From contig JAQTLX010000015.1 in assembly GCA_028714695.1 (NCBI GenBank), positions 33,250-97,249 on the forward strand: a stretch of 64,000 nt of DNA, given 5' to 3'. The stretch is from Ignavibacteria bacterium (lineage in GTDB: Bacteria; Bacteroidota; Ignavibacteria; Tepidaquicellales; Tepidaquicellaceae). Every line of letters starts with the position of its first letter. Within the stretch, counting starts at the first letter, position 1. Positions 46,101 through 52,064 of this stretch are shown here, one piece after another. The translations under genes and the position numbers were made by a program. The notes under the pieces were generated by a model. It ran no database searches. It was given only the letters and a program-made list of their open reading frames with translations, and was not told where the DNA came from.

Positions 46101-46626
46101 TCAGCGGCGGGTTATCGGAATTGTTTAGTTTTTTCCAGTTGCCTTCGTAGAAATACAGACCATCTATCGTACCGACCAGAATACACGGAACATTATCTTT
46201 ATAGATTACATCGAAACTTGTAAACTCGGCAGGGTTAATGGCTACTGAAGAATTAACAGGCGGAAACTTATTCCAGCGTCCATCTTTATAATTATAGTTA
46301 AGGATTGTGTCATAATCGAATGACGGAAGAACCCAGACAAAGCCTTTTGAATCTATGCGGACCTTTCTGTATGATACCTGAGGTAAATTATCTTTACTGC
46401 TAAAGTTTTTAAATTCATAACCGTCATAAACAGAGACGCCGAAATTTGTTGCAAACCATATCATACCCGAACTGTCCTGCGCGGCGTCGAATATTATTCT
46501 CGATTTCAGACCGTTGTCAACATTATATTTCTGAACGCAGTAATATTGGCTTAAAGTAATATCCGGAATTAATGATAGTAATATGAAAAGGAAAATTAAA
46601 TTACAGACAAATTTAGCCCTATACAT
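43174..46626 (-). CDS. beta-propeller (two-component regulator propeller) PAS sensor histidine kinase
   Basis: About 1150 residues when started at the ATG at 46626 (MYRAKFVCNLIFLFILLSL signal), which I prefer to an upstream ATG at 46695 that adds a non-signal leader. The periplasmic part has Reg_prop repeats (IWFATNFGVSVYDG, LWIGTNYGIVKYKN, VWVGTETGVSRL) forming propellers, then a Y_Y_Y domain. A TM helix (WWFLLLNLFVLFFIYTVL), a PAS domain, HisKA (FFSIVAHDLKSPFQGLVGY) and HATPase (NSLKFSNKGG, DEGVGIPNEI, GTGLGLILC) follow. No receiver or AraC domain is fused, unlike classical hybrid systems, and no response regulator is adjacent. Confidence 0.92.
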   Translation of the reverse strand: MYRAKFVCNLIFLFILLSLIPDITLSQYYCVQKYNVDNGLKSRIIFDAAQDSSGMIWFATNFGVSVYDGYEFKNFSSKDNLPQVSYRKVRIDSKGFVWVLPSFDYDTILNYNYKDGRWNKFPPVNSSVAINPAEFTSFDVIYKDNVPCILVGTIDGLYFYEGNWKKLNNSDNPPLNVIRNIFTNSGKYYICSDGGMYTFDGINFDYSPVEITNGKPVYAGYNQITEDGKFKIWILENNRMGYLMDGKYYPVSASFTLPNTFILQFYNISATKDYVIFGNEWSKYITELSSLATKELSIKNGFTTDGMSSALVDRENNIWITDTRGVDKINYLDVESYNGYNGLFDFEVTAIIEKKSGEIVLGHNSGMTVYDRKEFRKIDFVNNKEYIYHSSRVQDMCLDANDNVWLAATRMGLGKYKNNGSVEWYKTPGSVNCNSVMFDKKGNILALTSGGVCILKNNKLEKYIPQDKFKNSYRKIYEIDDAYYVVGLSGAFKIKDGVVTELSYPGNSLPPNIYTLYRMNGERILAGASDGIYEINGTNITKSTEFVFNSPVYVIKGDLHNHLWIGTNYGIVKYKNKDSFKRYKKDNGLAGDEINRSAVITDKYGVVWVGTETGVSRLNENHDINIVPRVLMQYVTDNKDKEYNLNDNIEIENTNNTLLFSFRGISYINEKLMTYRIRLEGCDNDWITLTQSEIGNVRYTNLKPGEYKFLVSVKNEGSDWSPVFASGTISILRPFYLKWWFLLLNLFVLFFIYTVLTNIKIVKSYNKKLNREIEVKKIIERALTESEGKYRAVVEQTKEGIVLFDVETLFVKESNNSYEKMLGYTKEEMRELNIYDVVDLDKSSIDLFIDRIKREGSFFVGDRCHIKKDGTKLPVEVYVTLIEYLGKKAMCVLARDITDRKTNEEILRRNNEELEKAIASKDKFFSIVAHDLKSPFQGLVGYTELMSSNYSNFTEEERMNFAKDLNSVSKNLFQLVNNLLQWSQLQTNRMKYHPESFHIFELIQNAEHTYETNFEQKEIKFDNQISRDAEIYADKMMTDIIFRNLISNSLKFSNKGGVISLSSETNGDYELISVKDEGVGIPNEIIPKLFDITSKYTTKGTEEEDGTGLGLILCSEMAELNKGKISVISTWGKGSVFTVKLPNKKIEKES

Positions 46627-46935
46627 GTAAATAATTTTAATTGTTAAGTCCGCGCTTAAACAATAAATACATGAAAGCAGACGAATGAGATACATTAAAA
46701 TAGCGATAGTTAGCGGAAAAAAAAACGGAAAAGAAACGTGAAAGAGATACTGTCTTTAAAGAAATTGTTGAATAAATTGTGTCTTACAATATTATCTGCA
46801 GGTAAAATTTTATTTGAATGCTCCGATTCGTATAAAAATCATTTATTCGGGAATTAATTCCGAACATCGAAAAATGAATTTCGCGGAATTTAAGATAAAA
46901 CTTATTTTGGAAAACACAGGATAATCCGTTACGGA
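46627..46935. other. non-coding gap between kinase and gatD
   Basis: About 309 nt without a supported gene. It should carry the kinase promoter near its left end, and it contains a strong hairpin at its right end that overlaps the gatD stop. I see no other structured element. Confidence 0.6.
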
Positions 46936-46952
46936 TTATTTCCTGTGTTTTG
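46911..46952 (-). terminator. long hairpin terminator overlapping the gatD stop
   Basis: Nested arms AAAACACAGG / CCTGTGTTTT with an inner ATAATCCG / CGGATTAT stem. The hairpin includes the last codons of gatD and is followed on the minus strand by a short T-run (TTTT). Confidence 0.75.
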
Positions 46953-48321
46953 AAATAAATTCTTCGACTTCAGGAATTCCGCCCTGATATATTAAATATC
47001 CGTTGCTTGGTTCGCGCTCCGTTATTTCACCGTTGATTGGCGTCAGCATTATTTTCTTTACTTCATCCAAATTTTCAGTCTGTCCCAAAGCCCAGCAGAG
47101 TTTGATATACGCGACTTCAGGCAGCATATTTGCCGTAGGAACAACTCCGAGTTCCATCATATCACGGCCGGTGTCATATACATACATTTGAACATATCCC
47201 CATAATGTCTGAACAGTCATATAAACGGCGATGTTCTTTTCTTTCGCACGCTTAAGCGCCGGATACAACGGTTTGTTTACGTGTCCTAAACCCGTTCCCG
47301 CTATCACTATTCCCCTGTATCCGTTGTCGATAAGAGAATCGATAATATCGGGTTTCATATTCGGATAATAATAAACGATGCTTACTTTTTCTTCGAATGC
47401 AGTATTTACGATAACGTTGTTATCGTTTCTTCTGCGTTTATAATCCTGTCTTAAAGGTGTAATTTTGTCTCTGCTTACCATGGCAATAGGAATATCGCCT
47501 ATCGTTCTGAAAGTAGAACGGTAACTCGAGTGCATTTTTCTAACTCTTGTACCTCTGTGAAGCAGACCGTACGTATCGGAAGTGGGACCGAACATACAAA
47601 CCATTACTTCCGCTATATCGCTTTCGGCTGCCGTTTTAACGCTGTGCATTAAATTCAATGCCGCGTCCGAAGACGGTCTGTCGCTCGAACGCTGTGAACC
47701 TACCATCACAATAGGCACGGGTGAATTCTGCACCATGAAAGATAATGCGGCGGCTGTATGGTGCATCGTATCCGTACCGTGACCGATAACAATTCCCTGC
47801 ACGCCTTTCTCGATTTCTTTACCGATTGCCTGTGCCGTTCCAATCCATTGTTCGGGAGCCATGTTTTCGCTGAAAACTCCGTAAAGTTTTTCAGTTTCAA
47901 GATTGCATATATCCGCGAGTTCGGGTACTGAGCCGTAAAGTTCACCCGGCGAAAATGCGGGAATAACCGCGCCGGTCCTGTAATCCAGTCTTGACGCTAT
48001 CGTTCCGCCCGTACCGAATAATTTCACTCTCGGTTTTACCGGGTCATACGGGAACGCTTTTTCCGGAATCTTATAATGGGCTTCTTTTCTTCCGAGTATT
48101 TTTATGTCCTTCACGGTTTCAGCGAATACGCCAATGTTATATCCTGAAATTAATTTTAAAACTATATGAAAGTGGTCTGCGTTTTCCGAGCGCGGCAGAA
48201 TAATTCCTTTATACTGCGCTTTATCTGTTTGAATGACAACATCGCTCCAAACAAGAGCATCAAATTTCTTTAATGTATCTAATGCTATTCCTTTATATCC
48301 TTTATATAAATCGTCTGCCAT
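46936..48321 (-). CDS. gatD: Glu-tRNA(Gln) amidotransferase subunit D (archaeal type)
   Basis: A 461-residue ammonia-producing subunit of the GatDE transamidosome, which turns mis-charged Glu-tRNA(Gln) into Gln-tRNA(Gln). An N-terminal Tudor-like domain (about 1-75) precedes an L-asparaginase-fold domain with the two catalytic threonine motifs FGTGGTIAS and GHGTDTMHHT, the VMVGSQRSSDRPSSDA segment, and GTGLGHVNK. The N-terminal extension separates it from plain asparaginases. The start (ATG) shares one base with the gatE stop. GatDE is regarded as an archaeal hallmark; its presence among bacterial genes here is notable. Confidence 0.92.
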   Translation of the reverse strand: MADDLYKGYKGIALDTLKKFDALVWSDVVIQTDKAQYKGIILPRSENADHFHIVLKLISGYNIGVFAETVKDIKILGRKEAHYKIPEKAFPYDPVKPRVKLFGTGGTIASRLDYRTGAVIPAFSPGELYGSVPELADICNLETEKLYGVFSENMAPEQWIGTAQAIGKEIEKGVQGIVIGHGTDTMHHTAAALSFMVQNSPVPIVMVGSQRSSDRPSSDAALNLMHSVKTAAESDIAEVMVCMFGPTSDTYGLLHRGTRVRKMHSSYRSTFRTIGDIPIAMVSRDKITPLRQDYKRRRNDNNVIVNTAFEEKVSIVYYYPNMKPDIIDSLIDNGYRGIVIAGTGLGHVNKPLYPALKRAKEKNIAVYMTVQTLWGYVQMYVYDTGRDMMELGVVPTANMLPEVAYIKLCWALGQTENLDEVKKIMLTPINGEITEREPSNGYLIYQGGIPEVEEFISKHRK

Positions 48322-50243
48322 TACCTTAACTCCTTAATGAATTTAGAAACTGCTTTTGAAACAAATGTACCGTCGACTCTTCCTCTAACTTTATTCATAA
48401 CCATACCGCACAATACTTTTTCTACATTATCATCATGCAACAACTGACTTCTGTTGAGTTCAGCATACGAATATTGAATCACGTGCGGAATATCTTTTTC
48501 ATCGATAGGCGGAGGCAGATTATCGAGGTCAAACACGCCGTATTTAACCGCATCGTACAACGCCGCAAGAATACCTTCTTTTGAAATCAGACACTGCTTA
48601 TAAGCGCGAAGCAGCGCCGACATAACTTCTTCATCTATATTTACGAATTCAACTTTCATCTTCTTCAGTCTTTTCGGAAACTGAATCAAAACCTTTGCCG
48701 CGAGTTTCGGGTCGATATTCCATTCCGTTACCGCCGTTTTGAACAGACCCGCAAGTTTTGAAATCGCGAGAGGTTCAATTAAATCTTCAGGTACTTTTAA
48801 ATCCTTATACCATTTTTCGCGTTCCCAGTAATAATCGGGAAGGCTCGCTTTTATTCTTTCAATTCTTTCTTTCGTAATTCTCTTCGGAGGCAAATCCGTG
48901 TCAGGATACATTCTGTCGGCTCCCGGAAGAATTCTTTCAAATCCCGTTGTACCGTCTTTTTGCGCCTGTCTCGTTTCCGACGGAACGCCTATTGTGGCTT
49001 CTCTCGCGCGTATAACTATTTCTTTTGCTGCCGTATCCACGTCCGATTCAGAACCCCAGACTATCAGAACAGTATCATTCTCTTTTGCGCCGATTGCTTT
49101 TTTTACCTTCTGCCATTCCGCGATTGATATCGTATCCGAAGTGCTGTCGGAATGAATTATGTTCGGCAGATTCGAAAGACACGCGATAACTCTTACTCTG
49201 TCAGAAATTTCTTTTGAGAAATATGTTTCTGTCTGTGTCTGCCAGTTTAATAATCCTTTGAATCCTCTCAATATAACGGCGCAAATAACTTTTTCTTCAG
49301 CGAGGGCTGTGCAAATAGGCTGATATTTTGTTTTTCTGAGGAGTCTTGTGATTTCTACGGTGTGTGTGCTGAATGTTTCTGTAGTGATATTTCTTTTCTT
49401 TAATTCTTCGCGTAATCTCAAGAGGTTCCATTGTCGCATCGCTTCATTATATGTAAGCAGAGGAATTCTCTTCAGACTCGGTACTCCTTTAATTTCAATT
49501 CTTGTACCGCCCGTAACGCTTACGTTCACATCTTCTCTCGCGGCACCCGCGCCTGTTCTTACTTTGCCCGTGCTCTTCACAATATTGCTGAGAATCTTGC
49601 CGACCTCCGCGACCTCGACCGGAGTTTTCATATCCGGTGCTGTAACCGTTTCAATCAACGGCATACCAAGTCTGTCAGCGATATAAACTCTTCTGTGACC
49701 GATGTCGCTTACTTCGCGGCAGGAATCTTCCTCTATAGACAACTGAATGATATCAATTTTTCTGTCTTTATAAGGTACAACGCCGTCAACGGACGTAATC
49801 GATGTCCTTTGAAAACCTGTCGGGATGCTGCCGTCGAGATACTGCTTTCTCGCGATGTGAATTTCATCAATCAGTGAGCAGTTATAAAGCATACCGATTT
49901 CCAGCGCTATATCCAGAGCCTGTTCATTAATTTCGAAAGGAGGAGTATCATCCATTTCGTAAGTACAGACAGTTTCCCTGTTGATGTGGTATATAATGTC
50001 CTTTTTGGTCTTAAACTCCATTAACGCCGTACCGTCATAAACGCCGAGTTCCGACAAAGTCGGTCTCATATGGCGCAGAATTTCGGCATCGAATTTATGG
50101 TTGTACTTTCCCGCAGGGCATCTGCAGAATAATTTCTTCTCAGTAAGCAATTGCTGGTGTATTTCAAGCCCGGATTTAAATCCTACGGTCTTGTAATCTT
50201 CATCCGTCATTTCACTGAACGGTTTAAAAATAAAATCAAACAT
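48321..50243 (-). CDS. gatE: Glu-tRNA(Gln) amidotransferase subunit E (archaeal type)
   Basis: A 640-residue kinase/transamidase subunit that phosphorylates and amidates Glu-tRNA(Gln). GatB-like core: GLEIHQQLLTEKKLFCRCP, MDDTPPFEIN, QLSIEEDSCREV, TGAGAAREDVNVSV. A GAD domain as in bacterial AspRS is inserted (about 295-430; KVKKAIGAKENDTVLIVWG), then PGADRMYPDTDLPP and a YqeY-like tail ending VRGRVDGTFVSKAVSKFI. The GAD insertion separates GatE from GatB. The gene is first in a two-gene operon with gatD. Confidence 0.94.
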   Translation of the reverse strand: MFDFIFKPFSEMTDEDYKTVGFKSGLEIHQQLLTEKKLFCRCPAGKYNHKFDAEILRHMRPTLSELGVYDGTALMEFKTKKDIIYHINRETVCTYEMDDTPPFEINEQALDIALEIGMLYNCSLIDEIHIARKQYLDGSIPTGFQRTSITSVDGVVPYKDRKIDIIQLSIEEDSCREVSDIGHRRVYIADRLGMPLIETVTAPDMKTPVEVAEVGKILSNIVKSTGKVRTGAGAAREDVNVSVTGGTRIEIKGVPSLKRIPLLTYNEAMRQWNLLRLREELKKRNITTETFSTHTVEITRLLRKTKYQPICTALAEEKVICAVILRGFKGLLNWQTQTETYFSKEISDRVRVIACLSNLPNIIHSDSTSDTISIAEWQKVKKAIGAKENDTVLIVWGSESDVDTAAKEIVIRAREATIGVPSETRQAQKDGTTGFERILPGADRMYPDTDLPPKRITKERIERIKASLPDYYWEREKWYKDLKVPEDLIEPLAISKLAGLFKTAVTEWNIDPKLAAKVLIQFPKRLKKMKVEFVNIDEEVMSALLRAYKQCLISKEGILAALYDAVKYGVFDLDNLPPPIDEKDIPHVIQYSYAELNRSQLLHDDNVEKVLCGMVMNKVRGRVDGTFVSKAVSKFIKELR

Positions 50244-50362
50244 ATGTTATTGTAGTAAAATAAGATGTGACAAATTGTTCATATCATGTAAATTACCAAT
50301 CTGATACATCAAATTAAAGTAAGAAAGTGGTACCTTTTGGGAAAAACAGGAGTTAGGAGCAA

Positions 50363-50488
50363 GAATCTGGAATCTAGAATCTAGAATCTAGAATCTAGAA
50401 TCTAGAAGTCGTAGTTTGGGGCAGCAAACGGAGACCCGCCGCGGCGGGCTAACAAATAGTAATTATTAATGAGTAATGAGTAATGAGT
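50363..50488. repeat. heptamers GAATCTA and AATGAGT flanking a CGCC-GC-GGCG palindrome
   Basis: One GAATCTG plus five GAATCTA units (50363-50404), the 14-nt palindrome CCCGCCGCGGCGGG (50435-50448), then three AATGAGT units (50468-50488). The order heptamer, palindrome, heptamer repeats what is seen at 32291-32374 with different heptamer sequences. Confidence 0.85.
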
Positions 50489-50665
50489 AATTAATATTTT
50501 AAAGTTAAGCGGTGAATGGGGCTCTCGGTTTGTCATACCGGTGAAAGTTGAAAAACTGCCGTGGCGGGACGGTATCCATTAAACATACTTATATACAACA
50601 AACATCCTAAGCCTTTTTGGAATATTGTAATCAGAACTAATACAAGAAAAATAATTGATAAGAAA

Positions 50666-50822
50666 TGATACCGGGTATCACATAAAACGTCAAAAACATT
50701 TTAGAATCACAGAAATTGATGATTTTTCAAAAAAGGTATCATTCAGGTATCATTTTAGGAATAAGTGATTGTTTAATTTGGATTTTAACAATGATACCCG
50801 AGGTATCATTTCAGGTATCATT
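50666..50822. repeat. GGTATCAT site cluster (inverted and direct)
   Basis: Sites: inverted TGATACC/GGTATCA at 50666-50680, direct GGTATCATT at 50735 and 50746 (11 bp apart), inverted TGATACC at 50792 facing GGTATCATT at 50802, and GGTATCATT at 50814 (12 bp). Spacing near one helical turn suggests cooperative binding of a protein to one DNA face. Confidence 0.7.
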
Positions 50823-50870
50823 TTGAATAACAGTGCGAGAATAGAAACAAAGAAAAAATATGACAGTCAT

Positions 50871-51039
50871 ACTATCAAAAACTATCAAAGATGATAGAAA
50901 AACTATCAGATTTTTTTTCGCTTATGTTGATAAAACAATCAATTGCCGAAGTTATTTTAAAATACTATCATAAAACTATCAAAAACTATCATTTGCGGAG
51001 ATAAGAGACTGATAAAAGAACAATTTAAGGTATGATAGT
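50871..51039. repeat. ACTATCA site cluster
   Basis: ACTATCA at 50871, 50881, 50902, 50964, 50975 and 50986, plus a related ATGATAG at 50891 and an inverted TGATAGT at 51033. Spacings of 10, 21, 11 and 11 bp keep most copies in helical phase. Confidence 0.7.
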
Positions 51040-51256
51040 TTTTGCGAGAATCGAATCATGAAATACGACTCATTAGTTTTGTAAGAGTATTATATATCGA
51101 AAGCAACTCTCATGATTAAGTCAGTCCTATATGTGGATTACGGAATAATCATTTGTCAAAGAATAAAATCTAATAACCGATTTCCGAAATTAACTTTCTC
51201 ATTGACGGCAATGTCAAAGAACAAAAATTTTGTAAAAAACGAACTTTGAAATATTT

Positions 51257-51323
51257 GTCACAATTGTGACACGGAAAAACTTTTTAAAAAATGGCTCATT
51301 ATCGCTCATTATCGCTCATTTTG
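51257..51323. repeat. GTCACAATTGTGAC palindrome and GCTCATTATC triplet
   Basis: A perfect 14-nt palindrome GTCACAATTGTGAC lies at about 51257-51270, followed by three 10-bp units at 51294, 51304 and 51314 (GCTCATTATC, GCTCATTATC, GCTCATTTTG). Confidence 0.7.
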
Positions 51324-51561
51324 TCATGTTGATTTCTTAAAAATAGCACACCTGTAACAAAATGAAAACAGGCGAACAGAAAAAACGGATATTACAGATT
51401 ATATGTGATCTTATCAAAACACACAATATTTATATTACATATATCAATAATTATTCAACTATACAAATATAATAAATAGTTGTTTTGTTTCGTCAATAAA
51501 TGACCAGAGAAGTGATTAAGTTATGGTAAAAACAGAAGTTGTCAGCCTAAGAAGAGCTATT

Positions 51562-51586
51562 AACTTATCACAAATTGTGATAAGTT
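51562..51586. promoter_or_regulatory. 25-nt operator-like palindrome
   Basis: Perfect 12-nt arms AACTTATCACAA and TTGTGATAAGTT around a single A. The core TCACAA-A-TTGTGA recurs at 63158-63182 and, less perfectly, at 51816-51832, so it may be the site of a dimeric regulator. No regulator gene is in the window. Confidence 0.5.
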
Positions 51587-51953
51587 CAATTTCAATTGAA
51601 GTCATTTCAAATTTTAAGACGCAAGGAATCTATTACTTGTCATGCCGGTTACTATGCAGGAATTGAGCAGCCATTTAAAATAATTTCTTTATTTCTTTAT
51701 TAACTTAATCTGAAAATTAAATATTGAATTTTGGCTAAATTATAAATACTTTCCGATAGGATTCTCCGATGGATGCATTATAATTAATTAGAAGAAATGG
51801 TACTCGAAAAAAGAATTATCAATTTGTGATAAAAATTATTTTAATTCTAAGATTATATTATTTAATTATTTTTAATGGAAACCATAAGCAACTAATTAAA
51901 TATTGCAAAAACTATGATTAGATATTGCAAGAAGAAATTACTTCAAGTGGGTA

Positions 51954-52030
51954 ATAAAAAATGGGCACTACAGAAGTATGCGGTGCCCGAGATAATCTTC
52001 GGCTTATAGCCTTGTTGTGTTTTGCATTAG
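51954..52030 (-). ncRNA. tracrRNA of the type II-C CRISPR system
   Basis: Read on the minus strand: an anti-repeat GCAAAACACAAC (52025-52014) pairs with the first 12 nt of the crRNA repeat, GTTGTGGTTTGC, at 11 of 12 positions. It continues AAGGCTATAAGCC (small hairpin, 52011-52001), CGAAGATTATCTCG (second hairpin), and a terminator stem GGGCAC/GTGCCC (51988-51983 and 51968-51963) ended by a T-run. The ACAA-CAAGGC junction and hairpin order match II-C tracrRNAs. The 5' end is not set; it must start within the 40-nt AT-rich gap before cas9 or inside the cas9 5' end, so its promoter overlaps cas9 expression signals. It is divergent from cas9. Confidence 0.88.
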
Positions 52031-52064
52031 GAATATATATAAAATAATTTAAATATAAAATACT

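Larger units (their letters stand above)
50244..51950. other. 1.7-kb non-coding, repeat-rich region upstream of the CRISPR-cas locus
   Basis: No supported coding frame. In order: GAATCTA heptamers (50363-50404), a CCCGCCGCGGCGGG palindrome (50435-50448), AATGAGT heptamers (50468-50488), a REP-like stem ATACCG...CGGTAT (50534-50576), GGTATCAT sites (50666-50822), ACTATCA sites (50871-51039), GCTCATTATC repeats (51294-51323), and TCACAA/TTGTGA palindromes (51257-51272, 51562-51586, 51816-51832). It might be an accretion of binding sites or remnants of mobile DNA. Confidence 0.8.

Noticed and set aside
46936..48321. Plain L-asparaginase instead of GatD
   Set aside because: The N-terminal Tudor-like extension, the length of 461 residues and the adjacent gatE gene fit GatD; cytoplasmic asparaginases are about 330-350 residues.
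48321..50243. GatB instead of GatE
   Set aside because: The GAD-domain insertion and the 640-residue length are GatE features; no gatA or gatC is nearby.
50244..51950. Second CRISPR array or decayed repeats on the cas9 side
   Set aside because: The short repeats here have periods of 7, 10-12 bp and no 46-nt unit; no convincing alignment to the CRISPR repeat except the tracrRNA anti-repeat.
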